A stretch of DNA of 64,000 bases from Nocardia beijingensis NBRC 16342 (lineage in GTDB: Bacteria > Actinomycetota > Actinomycetes > Mycobacteriales > Mycobacteriaceae). The DNA is taken from NCBI RefSeq assembly GCF_001612785.1, contig NZ_BDBC01000014.1:1-64000 (forward strand), given 5' to 3'. Both the position numbers and the translations under genes were made by a program. Each line of letters starts with the position of its first letter. Position 1 is the stretch's first letter. Positions 51,784 through 60,285 of this stretch are shown here, piece by piece. The notes beneath the pieces are model-generated. The model made no database searches. It saw only the letters and a program-made list of their open reading frames with translations, and had not been told where the DNA came from.

Positions 51784-52490
51784 GTGAATCGACCTTCCGC
51801 ATCGGCTTGGTGCTGCCCGACGTGATGGGCACCTACGGCGACGGCGGCAACGCCCTCGTACTGCGCCAGCGGCTGCGCATGCGCGGCTACGACGCCGAGA
51901 TCGTCGAGATCAACCTGTCGGAGCCGGTGCCGGATTCCCTGGACGTCTACACCCTGGGCGGCGCGGAGGACTCCGCACAGCGCCTGGCCACCCGGCACCT
52001 ACAGCGCTACCCCGGATTGCAGCGCGCCGCCGGAAGGGGCGCTCCGGTGCTGGCGATCTGCGCGGCCATCCAGGTGCTCGGCCAGTGGTACGAGACCTCG
52101 GCGGGCGAGCGGGTCGACGGCGTCGGCCTCCTCGACGTCACCACCTCCCCGCAGCACAAACGCGCCATCGGCGAGGTGACGACCACACCGCTGCTCGACG
52201 GGCTCACCGCGGCGCTCACCGGCTTCGAAAACCACCGGGGCGGAACGAAACTCGGCGGCGACGCGCACGGCCTGGCCCGCGTCACCCGCGGCGTCGGCAA
52301 CGGCGTCGGCGACGGGCTGGAAGGCGTCGTGCAGGGCTCGGTGATCGGCACCTACATGCACGGCCCTGCGCTGGCCCGCAACCCCGAACTCGCCGACTTG
52401 CTGCTGATGCGCGCCCTCGGTGTCACCGAACTGGCCCCCCTCGACCTACCCGAGGTCGACCAGCTCCGCCGGGAACGCCTGCGCGCTTGA
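51780..52490 (+). CDS. gatD: lipid II isoglutaminyl synthase, GatD glutaminase subunit
   Basis: A 236-residue class I glutamine amidotransferase that supplies ammonia to MurT. The nucleophile Cys is in PVLAICAAIQVLG near residue 94, and the catalytic His in GTYMHGPALARNP near 190. It is the CobQ-like GATase type without a synthetase half, as expected for the MurT partner. Amidation is needed for efficient cross-linking and resistance to lysozyme and cell-wall antibiotics. Overlaps murT by 4 nt. Confidence 0.93.
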   Translation: MSESTFRIGLVLPDVMGTYGDGGNALVLRQRLRMRGYDAEIVEINLSEPVPDSLDVYTLGGAEDSAQRLATRHLQRYPGLQRAAGRGAPVLAICAAIQVLGQWYETSAGERVDGVGLLDVTTSPQHKRAIGEVTTTPLLDGLTAALTGFENHRGGTKLGGDAHGLARVTRGVGNGVGDGLEGVVQGSVIGTYMHGPALARNPELADLLLMRALGVTELAPLDLPEVDQLRRERLRA

Positions 52491-52551
52491 ACCGGCGGAC
52501 ACATCACCTGACCGCCTTCCGAACGCAAGGCGTGTGGCGGCCCTGAGTCGG

Positions 52552-52674
52552 ATGGCTTCATCGCCCCGGCCGACGGGCGGAGTTCGAACCGATCCGCCGG
52601 AGGGCTGGTGGCTTCTGGGCACCGTCGAAGGCCGAGCCGTCATCGAACGCCTGTTTCCGGAGCCCGGCGAATAG
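52552..52674 (+). CDS. possible 40-residue protein
   Basis: A short frame starting MASSPRPTGGVRTDPPEGWW and ending ERLFPEPGE. It lies between gatD and the convergent transglutaminase gene, has no clear ribosome-binding site and no known motif. The frame could be a small protein or chance. Low confidence. Confidence 0.25.
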   Translation: MASSPRPTGGVRTDPPEGWWLLGTVEGRAVIERLFPEPGE

Positions 52675-52707
52675 CGCGCGCCACCGGTGGATCGCTGGTC
52701 GTGGCGC

Positions 52708-53604
52708 TCAGGCGTCCACCTCGGTGACGTCGACGGAGACGGTGATCGTGCTGTCCTTGGCGTCGGTGTAGATGATGCCGCGCAGCGGAGGGACGTCGGC
52801 GTAGTCGCGACCCCATGCCACGGTGATGTACCGCTCGTCGCCGAGTTGGTCGTTGGTGGGGTCGAGGTCGATCCACCGGCCCGAGCGGTCGGGTCCCGCG
52901 CCGGGCGTCCACACCGCCGCCCAGGCATGCGTGGCGTCGGCGCCGACCATCCGTTCCTTGCCCGGCGGCGGATCGGTGGCCAGATAGCCGGACACGTACC
53001 TGGCGGCGAGGCCGTGCGACCGCAGGCAGGCGACCGCGAGGCGCGCGAAGTCCTGACAGACGCCGGCGCGGGCCGCGAACACGTCGGCCACCCTGGTGGA
53101 CACCGTCGTGGCGCCGGAACGGTAGGCGAAGTCGGTGTAGATCCGGGTGTTCAGCTCGGCAACCGCGTCCAGCAGCGGCCTGCCCGGCCGCAAGGATTCG
53201 GCCGCGTAAGCGACGATCTCGGATTTGATCTCCGCAGGATGCAGATCGAGGGCGAACTCCACGGCGAACGGCCCGTTCGCCCCCGTCGGGCGCGCGTGCT
53301 CCCACGGTCCGGCGGCCGGACCGGCGTCATCGCCGACGGGGATGTCCACTTCGACTACTGATTCGCCGACGACCGTCAGAGCGCGATGCTCGGTGGTGAC
53401 GTGGAAATAGGACGTGATGTTGCCGTAGACATCGGCTCCGACCGACCGGTCCGATGGCGTGGGGTCGATCCGGATCTCGTGGGCGAGCAGTCGCTGGCCG
53501 GGCAGGTCGCGCGGCGTCAGGTACGCGCGCCCGTAGGAGTTGCCGACCTCGCGGGAGTACGAGTATTTGGTGCGATGCTCCACTCGGTAGCGCCGGCCGG
53601 TCAT
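52708..53604 (-). CDS. transglutaminase-like cysteine protease-fold protein
   Basis: A 298-residue protein: an N-terminal beta-rich transglutaminase-N domain (YRVEHRTKYSYSREVGNSYG, typical Bact_transglu_N) and a transglutaminase core with the catalytic Cys in ARAGVCQDFARLAVACLRS near residue 181, His in DATHAWAAVW near 225 and Asp in WIDLDPTNDQ near 243. The triad is intact. It overlaps the upstream ATP-grasp/alpha-E gene by 4 nt, so the two form one operon. Such pairs are proposed to make and process peptide tags or peptide-linked metabolites; substrate unknown. Confidence 0.88.
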   Translation of the reverse strand: MTGRRYRVEHRTKYSYSREVGNSYGRAYLTPRDLPGQRLLAHEIRIDPTPSDRSVGADVYGNITSYFHVTTEHRALTVVGESVVEVDIPVGDDAGPAAGPWEHARPTGANGPFAVEFALDLHPAEIKSEIVAYAAESLRPGRPLLDAVAELNTRIYTDFAYRSGATTVSTRVADVFAARAGVCQDFARLAVACLRSHGLAARYVSGYLATDPPPGKERMVGADATHAWAAVWTPGAGPDRSGRWIDLDPTNDQLGDERYITVAWGRDYADVPPLRGIIYTDAKDSTITVSVDVTEVDA

Positions 53605-56600
53605 CCGACGACCTGCGCGCTGCCCCACAGCGGCTGGATGTCCACCGGCAGCGACAGCGTCGTGGTCTCGAAGGACTCGGATACCGCGCGCAGGCGCGAG
53701 TGCACTCCCTCCAGCAGCTCCGCCAGTTCGGTGCGCCGGTCGTCCGCGTCGGTGACCTCGAGGTCGTCGGGGTCGAGGCGGCGCAGCATGCGGCGCGCGT
53801 CCGCCAGCAGCCGCTGTGGACGCGACGAGCCGGACGCACCGGGCAGCGCCTGGAAATCGGCGTGCAGGCGGCCCAGCTGATAGGCCAGCGAGCGCGGATT
53901 GGCGGTGTCGAACAGCAGCAGCTCGGCGACGTTCGAGATCCGCACCGAATCCTGATGGCGCCGACGGTAACTCACCGACGACTCGGTGGCGCGCAACACC
54001 CATTCGGTGACCTCGCGCTCGATCTCGTCCGGGTACCGCTGGGTCAGCGCGGCCGACAGCAAGGCGGTCAGGGCGAGGCCGCGCTCGATCCGCTTACCGA
54101 TGTCCCTGACGTGCCACCCGGTGTCGCGGATCAGCGACTCGCCGTCGATCCCGGACAGCGCGAGCAGCCCGGCCAGGGTGCGCGCATGCACGTCCGACAG
54201 CTCCGCCTCCTGATCGTCCACCGCGGCCGGGTAGCCGGCCAGCGCGCGTTCGACCGCGCCGAGGATCATCCAGGTGTCCACCGAGAGCTGGTCGCGCACG
54301 GCACGCGCGGCGCTGCCGTACCGATCGATCGCGAAGGCCAGTGATCCTGGCAGCTCCCGGTCGATCGTCAGCGCGACGAGGTAGTCATGGCCCGCGCGGG
54401 ACGCGCCCGGCACCCGGTGTGCCCGCGGGGCGGTGTCCCGCGCCGCATCGGTCGTCTCGTCGTCCGGTCGTTCGGCGACGGCCTCCATACCGGCCGTAAC
54501 CGGTTGTGGCACATCGGCCACGGCTTCGTCCCTGGTCACGGCGGAGCGGCGCTCGATACCGGAATCGACCGCACGCCGAGCGGGCTCGGTGGCGGGAACA
54601 TCCTCGGCCGACCCGCGACCGGGAGACCACGACGCCGGGGCGCCCTCCGCGCGCTCGCCCGTACCTGGCAGCGCCGGTAGGGCATCGGAAGACCAGGCGT
54701 GCGAGCGCTCGTCCCCGTACTGCGTGACACCTCCATCGACGCCTGCCCCCGACGGAGCGAGCATGCCGCGATCGGCCGAACTCTGTTGCGGCGCTGGAGC
54801 TCTCACCTCGGCGCCGAAAAGTCCGTCGGTCGGAGCAGGGGTGGCGGTGGTCCGGCCGAGCGCGGCCAGGAGGATCGGCAACGCGCCAGCCCCCTCCAGC
54901 CACGGCCGATACCGGAACTCCTGGTAGCGCTCGTTGGTGGCGATGAGAAGCCGGGCGGTGTCCTCCGCGCGCTCGCCGTAGCGGCCGATCCAGAACAGAT
55001 CGTTGAGCACGCGCGGAGAGCTGATCGCCGCGACGACCGGAGCGGTGCGCCGCAGCTCGCGCGGCGGCTCGGTGCTGATCGCGGCGGCGGCCGTCGGCGC
55101 GGCGCGCACCCAGATGTCCTTGGCGGCGACTTTGCGCGCGACACGGTCGGTCGCGCGCTGCCGCACCTGGCCGAGACCGCCGGACATCACGGTGTAGCCG
55201 CGCCGATGGGCGAGCGAGAACAAGCGCATGCCGACCGGGGCCGCGGCGAGACCGTCCGGCTCGCGGACGGCGGGCGCGACGGAGAACTGCGCCGGTTCCT
55301 GGCCCACCCATTGCCATCCGTGCGCACCGATGCGCGCCTTCAGCTCGTCGTGCTGCTGCCGACTGAGTTCGGGACCGAACAGCGTGGCGCCGTCGACCGC
55401 CGAACGGAGCACCAATTTGTCCAGATTCGCGATCAAATGCGCGCGCTCCCGGTCGTTGCCGCCCCAATACGACGGCGCGCTCTCCAGCAGCAGGTCCGCG
55501 CCGAGCAGCGCGCGAGAGAGGGCGGGCAGGAATCCGGTCAGCGCGGGATTCTCCAACAGTCCGCTGCCGAGCGTGTTCACCACCGTCACCGCGCCCCGGC
55601 GCAGCACTTCGACCAGCCCGACCACGCCGAGTCGCGAATCCGGCCGCAGGTCCAGCGGATCGGACAATTCGGCCTCCACCCGGCGCAGCACCACGTCAAC
55701 CCGCTTCAGCGTGCCGAGCGAGCGCATCCACAGCGCGCCGTCGCGCACCACCAGATCCGCGCTCTCGACCAGCGGAAAGCCGAGGGTGGACGCGAGATAC
55801 GCCTGATCGAACGCGGTCTCGGAATGCACGCCGGGGCTGAGCACGACGACCACCGGCTCGTCGTCGTCGGTCTGCGCGGATTCGATCAGCATCAGCCGCA
55901 TCGCTCTGGCGAAGGGCGTCAGCGGACGGGGATTCGCGTGCTCGAACGCCTCCGGAATCGCGGTCGACACCACTCTGCGGTCGGCCAGCGCGTATCCGAC
56001 GCCGGAGGGGGCCTGCGCCCAGTCGGCGAGAACGCGGAAGCGGCCGTCGCCCCAGCGGCTGAGATCGCAGGCGTGCAGGAACAGTTGGTGGCGCCCTGGG
56101 ACGGTGATGCCGTGCGCGGCCCGCACGTATCCGCGATGGCCGAACACGACCTCGGGTACGAGCAGCCCCGAGGCGAGTGTCCTGCGCGGCCCGTAGATGT
56201 CGGTGAGCACCTCGTCGAGCAGGCGGGAACGCTGTTCCAGTCCGGCTTCCAATCGGGTCCAGTCGTCCGCGGCGACCGGCAGGGGAATCGGATCGAGGCG
56301 CCACGGCGCCGGCGTCGCGGATTCGGACGACGCCTCGAGGTAGCTGATGCCGTCGTCGTCGATCAGCCTGCGCACCCGGCTGTCCAGCCTGCCCAGGCCG
56401 TCCCCGCCGAGTTCGGCGAAGTCGGCAGACAGCTGCGACCACACCCGGCGCACCTTGCCGTCCACGTCGACCAGTTCGTCGTAATAGCCCGCGACGGGCG
56501 CGCCGCACTCGTCGTAGGCGGCGGTGGCCGCGGCCGCATCGCGGTAGCGCGCGACCTGTTCGCGCACCGTCGCCGCGGTCACCCGCCGCTCATCGCGCAA

Positions 56601-56717
56601 CGTCACCGCGCCGACCTCACTTCCGCCGCCGTTCCGTGCCCAACGGTCGCCGAATGCTGTCCAGGCGGTCAGGACCGATCGCGCCCGGCGCACCGCAAGT
56701 GTGGGCTGTGCAGCCAT
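53601..56717 (-). CDS. circularly permuted ATP-grasp fused to an alpha-E domain
   Basis: A 1038-residue fusion. Residues about 60-535 are a circularly permuted ATP-grasp amidoligase-type domain (DELVDVDGKVRRVWSQLSAD, SPGVHSETAFDQAYLASTLG, LVVRDGALWMRSLGTLKRVD, WGGNDRERAHLIANLDKLVL). The alpha-E helical domain begins near 569 (LNDLFWIGRYGERAEDTARL) and resumes near 776 (HDYLVALTIDRELPGSLAFA); between them, about 625-770, is a disordered Pro/Ala/Glu/Arg-rich insertion not usual in alpha-E proteins. In many bacteria these domains are separate genes; here they are one. Coupled to the transglutaminase gene by a 4-nt overlap. Predicted reaction: ATP-dependent peptide-bond formation. Confidence 0.87.
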   Translation of the reverse strand: MAAQPTLAVRRARSVLTAWTAFGDRWARNGGGSEVGAVTLRDERRVTAATVREQVARYRDAAAATAAYDECGAPVAGYYDELVDVDGKVRRVWSQLSADFAELGGDGLGRLDSRVRRLIDDDGISYLEASSESATPAPWRLDPIPLPVAADDWTRLEAGLEQRSRLLDEVLTDIYGPRRTLASGLLVPEVVFGHRGYVRAAHGITVPGRHQLFLHACDLSRWGDGRFRVLADWAQAPSGVGYALADRRVVSTAIPEAFEHANPRPLTPFARAMRLMLIESAQTDDDEPVVVVLSPGVHSETAFDQAYLASTLGFPLVESADLVVRDGALWMRSLGTLKRVDVVLRRVEAELSDPLDLRPDSRLGVVGLVEVLRRGAVTVVNTLGSGLLENPALTGFLPALSRALLGADLLLESAPSYWGGNDRERAHLIANLDKLVLRSAVDGATLFGPELSRQQHDELKARIGAHGWQWVGQEPAQFSVAPAVREPDGLAAAPVGMRLFSLAHRRGYTVMSGGLGQVRQRATDRVARKVAAKDIWVRAAPTAAAAISTEPPRELRRTAPVVAAISSPRVLNDLFWIGRYGERAEDTARLLIATNERYQEFRYRPWLEGAGALPILLAALGRTTATPAPTDGLFGAEVRAPAPQQSSADRGMLAPSGAGVDGGVTQYGDERSHAWSSDALPALPGTGERAEGAPASWSPGRGSAEDVPATEPARRAVDSGIERRSAVTRDEAVADVPQPVTAGMEAVAERPDDETTDAARDTAPRAHRVPGASRAGHDYLVALTIDRELPGSLAFAIDRYGSAARAVRDQLSVDTWMILGAVERALAGYPAAVDDQEAELSDVHARTLAGLLALSGIDGESLIRDTGWHVRDIGKRIERGLALTALLSAALTQRYPDEIEREVTEWVLRATESSVSYRRRHQDSVRISNVAELLLFDTANPRSLAYQLGRLHADFQALPGASGSSRPQRLLADARRMLRRLDPDDLEVTDADDRRTELAELLEGVHSRLRAVSESFETTTLSLPVDIQPLWGSAQVVG

Positions 56718-56884
56718 TTTCGCATGTCACGCGCAGCGCGCCTGGCACATCGGCCGTGCGTCCAGGTCCGGTTGCACCATGTTTGCCCGATACCTGACGG
56801 TGCGACACACGGGCGCGGGTCCCACCGCGCGGGCCGCACCGGTGGTATCACCGAACGACGACAACGATCTCGTCAGGAGGTCAT

Positions 56885-57091
56885 ATGCGTAAATCCAACT
56901 GCTCTTCTTGCGAATCCGCGTTCGACCACTGCCACGGCACCCTGATCGTGCACGTGAGCCGGATCGCCGAATGCACCGACGAGCACTGTCTCGAACTCAG
57001 CCATGCCAGGCACGCCTTCGTCCTCGATTGCCGAGACCTCGCCGGCGGCTGCCGGTGCGGCGAGGACGAGACGGCCCGGCGCCGCGCCTGA
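56885..57091 (+). CDS. small cysteine-rich protein
   Basis: A 68-residue protein with eight cysteines and four histidines: CSSCESAFDHCHGTLIVH, CTDEHCLELSHARHAF, DCRDL and CRCGED. The spacing suggests two zinc sites. AGGAGGT precedes the ATG, so it is likely translated well. It is divergent from the ATP-grasp gene and just upstream of another orphan gene. I recognise no named family; a small zinc protein or regulator is possible. Confidence 0.7.
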   Translation: MRKSNCSSCESAFDHCHGTLIVHVSRIAECTDEHCLELSHARHAFVLDCRDLAGGCRCGEDETARRRA

Positions 57092-57100
57092 ACGGTTCCG

Positions 57101-57106
57101 TACTCT
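57101..57106 (+). promoter_or_regulatory. -10 element (TACTCT) of the gene at 57113
   Basis: TACTCT, 6 nt, GTG at 57113: leaderless, so this gene need not depend on the upstream small gene. Confidence 0.45.
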
Positions 57107-57112
57107 GGCCCG

Positions 57113-57757
57113 GTGAGCTATGACCACGTGTTGCTGCCGTCCGGAGTCGCGTCGTCGATCGCGGAGGTCGACGCCTACCTGAGCACCCAGCAGGGCGTCC
57201 CCGAGTCGGAGACGGTCGCGCGGATCGCCGCCGAACTGAACAGACGCAACGCGGAACTGCCCGAGGAGGACAACTTCCTCAGCACCGCGCCGGTCGGCGG
57301 CGCGGCCACCGGCGCGGCACTGCACGTGGCCTGCCCCTACGACGCGATCGGCTTCGTCCGGCACATGCTGTTCGAACTCGCCACACCGCTGAACTACGCC
57401 GTCTACGACCCGCAGCTGGCCTGGCTGATCGATCCCGCCGGGCATGTCAGGGCCATCGTCACCCACGGCGGCGCAGGCGAGTTCCCGTACCTGACCGAAG
57501 CGCTGGTCCAGCAATGGATTCCGGAGCTGAGTCCGCCCAACCCGTATCTCGTCGTCGAACGTGGCGAGCAGTTCTACATCCAGACCTACCGGGAGAACTC
57601 GGGCGCTTACACCGTGGAGTACCGGGACGGCTCCCCCGACAAGCATTTCGGCACCACGGTTTCCGACCCCGCCACCGTGGCCGCCCTCATCTGGGGCTGG
57701 GCCAATGACGACCGCTCCCGCTTCACCGGCCTACCCTGGGCGCGCATCGATCTCTGA
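57113..57757 (+). CDS. conserved hypothetical protein
   Basis: A 214-residue soluble protein starting MSYDHVLLPSGVASSIAEVD, with a mixed alpha/beta pattern and a repeated DPQLAWLIDPAGHVRAIVTH-type strand pair. No signal peptide or membrane helix and no catalytic motif I know. It looks like a member of the many small SMI1/immunity-like actinobacterial proteins, but this is a guess from composition only. It ends 7 bp from the convergent LysE gene. Confidence 0.65.
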   Translation: MSYDHVLLPSGVASSIAEVDAYLSTQQGVPESETVARIAAELNRRNAELPEEDNFLSTAPVGGAATGAALHVACPYDAIGFVRHMLFELATPLNYAVYDPQLAWLIDPAGHVRAIVTHGGAGEFPYLTEALVQQWIPELSPPNPYLVVERGEQFYIQTYRENSGAYTVEYRDGSPDKHFGTTVSDPATVAALIWGWANDDRSRFTGLPWARIDL

Positions 57758-57763
57758 ACCCGG

Positions 57764-58381
57764 TCACTGGTTCTGGACGGCCAACCGGCCGGCGAGCGCG
57801 AGGAACGAAGCGCCGAATACCCTGCGCGTCCAGGTGACCACGGCGGGGCGGGAAACGACCTGATCGCGCACCGCGGCGGCGCACGCGCCGTACAGCGCGA
57901 ACACCACCAAGGTGGCGAGCATGAAGATGCCGCTCGATTCGAGCATGCGGGCAAGCGCGTCCGGCGTCCCGGTGGGCACGAACTGCGGCAGGAACGCGAA
58001 GAAGAAGATGGTCAGCTTGGGGTTGAGCAGGTTCAGCAGCACCGCCGATGCGATCACCTTCCGCACCGAGGGCGCGGTGTGCTCCGTCTGCTCCGGCACG
58101 GCGAGCGCGCCTTTGTCCCGGAACGTGGTCCAAGCCATGTAGACCAGGTAAGCGACACCGAGGTATTTCAGCGTCTGGAACGCGACCGCGCTGGCGTTGA
58201 GCAGCGCGGCCAGACCCGTGACGGCGGCGACCAGGTGCGGGACGATGCCGAGCGTGCAGCCGAAGGCCGCGATCACCGCGGCCCGCGCACCGCGAGCCAG
58301 GCCCGCCGCCACAGTGAACAGCACGCCGGTGCCGGGAGTGGCGACGATGACGAGCGTCGTCAGCATGAATTCGATGCTCAT
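57764..58381 (-). CDS. LysE/RhtB-family exporter
   Basis: A 205-residue membrane protein with six helices. The N-terminal LVIVATPGTGVLFTVAAGLA and GARAAVIAAFGCTLGIVPHL segments are the LysE signature (usually PGP; here PGT), and NLLNPKLTIFFFAFLPQFV is the second conserved loop. Exports amino acids or derivatives. The ATG at 58381 is preferred to the GTG at 58390. Confidence 0.85.
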   Translation of the reverse strand: MSIEFMLTTLVIVATPGTGVLFTVAAGLARGARAAVIAAFGCTLGIVPHLVAAVTGLAALLNASAVAFQTLKYLGVAYLVYMAWTTFRDKGALAVPEQTEHTAPSVRKVIASAVLLNLLNPKLTIFFFAFLPQFVPTGTPDALARMLESSGIFMLATLVVFALYGACAAAVRDQVVSRPAVVTWTRRVFGASFLALAGRLAVQNQ

Positions 58382-58445
58382 CCCCGACACGGTAACGCAT
58401 GCCCGGCGCGGCGCAATCCCCCGTGACGGGAGGCGATTTCGTGAG

Positions 58446-59054
58446 CTACAGCGCGCGGCGGCCGGACAGCGCGCGCCCGAGGGTCAGCTCGTCGGCGAAC
58501 TCGAGGTCGCCGCCCATCGGCAGGCCAGAGGCCAGTCTGGTCACACTCAGACCGGGGAAGTCGCGCAGCATGCGGACCAGGTAGGTGGCGGTGGCCTCGC
58601 CCTCGGTGTTCGGGTCCGTCGCGATGATCACCTCGCTGACGTCGACGCCGTCCTCCTGGTTGCCGATGCGTGCCAGCAATTCCCGGATCCGCAGCTGGTC
58701 GGGGCCGATGCCGCTGAGCGGATCGAGCGCGCCACCGAGCACGTGATAGCGACCGCGGAACTCGCGGGTGCGCTCGATCGCCTGCACATCCTTGGGCTCC
58801 TCGACCACGCAGATCATGGTCCGGTCCCGGCGCGGGTCGGCGCAGATGCGGCACAGCTCGCCGTCGGAAACCGTCCCGCAGGTTACGCAGAACTGCACGC
58901 CGTCGCGCACCTTCTGCAGCGCGGCCTGCAGCCGATCGATCTCCGGCGGCTCCACTTGCAGCAGGTGGAAAGCGATGCGCTGCGCGCTCTTCGGACCGAC
59001 GCCTGGCAGCTTGCCCAATTCGTCGATCAGATCCTGGACCGGACCCTCGTACAA
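58446..59054 (-). CDS. recR: recombination protein RecR
   Basis: A 202-residue recombination mediator, full length. The N-terminal helix-hairpin-helix is [18 protein letters not shown], the Cys4 zinc finger is [18 protein letters not shown], and the Toprim domain contains [17 protein letters not shown] and the Walker-B-like [20 protein letters not shown]. It loads RecA with RecO/RecF at gaps. Operon with ybaB upstream (13 bp), as in most bacteria and in Rv3715c-Rv3716c. Confidence 0.96.
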   Translation of the reverse strand: MYEGPVQDLIDELGKLPGVGPKSAQRIAFHLLQVEPPEIDRLQAALQKVRDGVQFCVTCGTVSDGELCRICADPRRDRTMICVVEEPKDVQAIERTREFRGRYHVLGGALDPLSGIGPDQLRIRELLARIGNQEDGVDVSEVIIATDPNTEGEATATYLVRMLRDFPGLSVTRLASGLPMGGDLEFADELTLGRALSGRRAL

Positions 59055-59067
59055 CTGCTACCTCGGC

Positions 59068-59400
59068 TCAGAAACCCGGCAGCGAACCGCCGCCGAAGCC
59101 ACCGGACAGCGGTCCGAGCCGCTCGGCGGCGATGCGCTGGGCGTTGGCCATCGCGTCGTTGACCGCGCCGATGACCAGGTCCTGCAACGTCTCGACGTCG
59201 TCGGGGTCGACGGCCTTCGGATCGATGGTCAGCGACACCACCTCACCGCTCGCCTTGAGCCTGACCTGCACCAAGCCGCCGCCCGCCGTGCCGTCCACCT
59301 CGGTCGCCGCGATCTCGGCCTGCGCTTCCATCACCGCCTGCTGCATCTGCTGTGCCTGGGCGAGCAACTGTTGCATATCGAACTGGCCACCTGGCTGCAC
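59068..59400 (-). CDS. YbaB/EbfC nucleoid-associated protein
   Basis: A 110-residue DNA-binding protein: [20 protein letters not shown], the [13 protein letters not shown] strand pair, and [20 protein letters not shown] are the family marks; Gly-rich C terminus. The GTG at 59400 has GAGAGGA 7 nt upstream and matches the M. tuberculosis start (QPGG). Upstream partner of recR. Confidence 0.9.
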   Translation of the reverse strand: MQPGGQFDMQQLLAQAQQMQQAVMEAQAEIAATEVDGTAGGGLVQVRLKASGEVVSLTIDPKAVDPDDVETLQDLVIGAVNDAMANAQRIAAERLGPLSGGFGGGSLPGF

Positions 59401-59611
59401 GGGAGAGTCCTCTCTGGAGAAGGTGTCACCGGCCAGCCTAGTCCTGCCGCGGCCGGTCCCCGGCGCGGCCCGACGGTCCCAGGTCCGCGGCGCAGGACGG
59501 ATAACAGCGCGCATGGCGGATAACAGGTTGGGTAGTTCAGATCGAAACCGACCATGCGCGCCTTACCATCGACACCGAGTCGGAAAGCGGTGTGCAAATC
59601 TGGAGCCAACG

Positions 59612-60235
59612 ATGATCGCAGTTCGTGCACGTTTCCTGAGCGCCCTGGTGCTCACGCTCGGTGTTCCCAGCATCTTTCTCGGCGCAGCGGCGTCGGCGGA
59701 TACGGAGATCACCGACACGCCCGGCGTGATCGACGCGCAAGGAGCAGACACGCCCCAGACGACCCCGGCGGTCGCCGACTACGGGGGCGGCTGCGTCCTC
59801 TACCCGGACGACAAGGCCGCGACGCTCGATTCGCTGCGTTTCCGGTGCTCGCCGGAGCAGCAGGACGCGATCTTCCGCGCCGCACCGCTCGGCGCCGTTC
59901 CGGTCGGCGTGAAATCGGGCTGGGTCACTCGCCCGCCGGTCATGCAGGCCATCGCGCCCCCGCTGTGGATCGGCAAGACCTTCTACACCGGCCCGGACGG
60001 CGGCTTTCTGATGAACCGCCTCACCGGTGCGGGCTTCGAGGCCTGGGGCGCCGACGTCTACGTGGCGCCCGCCCTGACCGACGGACAGCCGACCTGGGCA
60101 TTGAACTACGCGCCCTCGCCGACGCCGCAGGTCTACGACGAGATCCGGGAAGTCACTCCCGGTGTGTGGTTCGGCTACTCGTGGTGGCGCGGCGCCATCC
60201 AGACCACCCTGCTGCTGACCTTCGCGCTCGCCTGA
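59612..60235 (+). CDS. secreted protein of unknown function
   Basis: A 207-residue exported protein: signal peptide MIAVRARFLSALVLTLGVPS with cleavage near ASA-DT, then a Thr/Asp-rich linker and a domain with two cysteines (GGCVLYP and RCSPEQ) and several Trp-Gly motifs. Mycobacteriales have many such secreted proteins; no enzyme motif is seen. GGAG precedes the ATG; the longer frame from 59132 is antisense to ybaB. Confidence 0.72.
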   Translation: MIAVRARFLSALVLTLGVPSIFLGAAASADTEITDTPGVIDAQGADTPQTTPAVADYGGGCVLYPDDKAATLDSLRFRCSPEQQDAIFRAAPLGAVPVGVKSGWVTRPPVMQAIAPPLWIGKTFYTGPDGGFLMNRLTGAGFEAWGADVYVAPALTDGQPTWALNYAPSPTPQVYDEIREVTPGVWFGYSWWRGAIQTTLLLTFALA

Positions 60236-60248
60236 ACACCGGTGTCGT

Positions 60249-60279
60249 TTGACCCTCCAGCCACTGGAGGGTGTTGGCT
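60249..60279 (+). promoter_or_regulatory. MerR-type promoter with 19-bp spacer and operator
   Basis: TTGACC (60249-60254), a 19-bp spacer, TTGGCT (60274-60279), then exactly 6 nt to the ATG at 60286. The spacer contains the perfect inverted repeat ACCCTCCAG-CCA-CTGGAGGGT (60252-60272). An over-long spacer with a centred palindrome is the hallmark of promoters activated by MerR-type DNA distortion. Confidence 0.75.
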
Positions 60280-60285
60280 GATGCC

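Noticed and set aside
54699..56945. A 748-residue plus-strand frame opposite the ATP-grasp gene
   Set aside because: Low-complexity Arg/His/Gly composition typical of antisense frames in GC-rich DNA. The minus strand carries recognisable ATP-grasp and alpha-E motifs.
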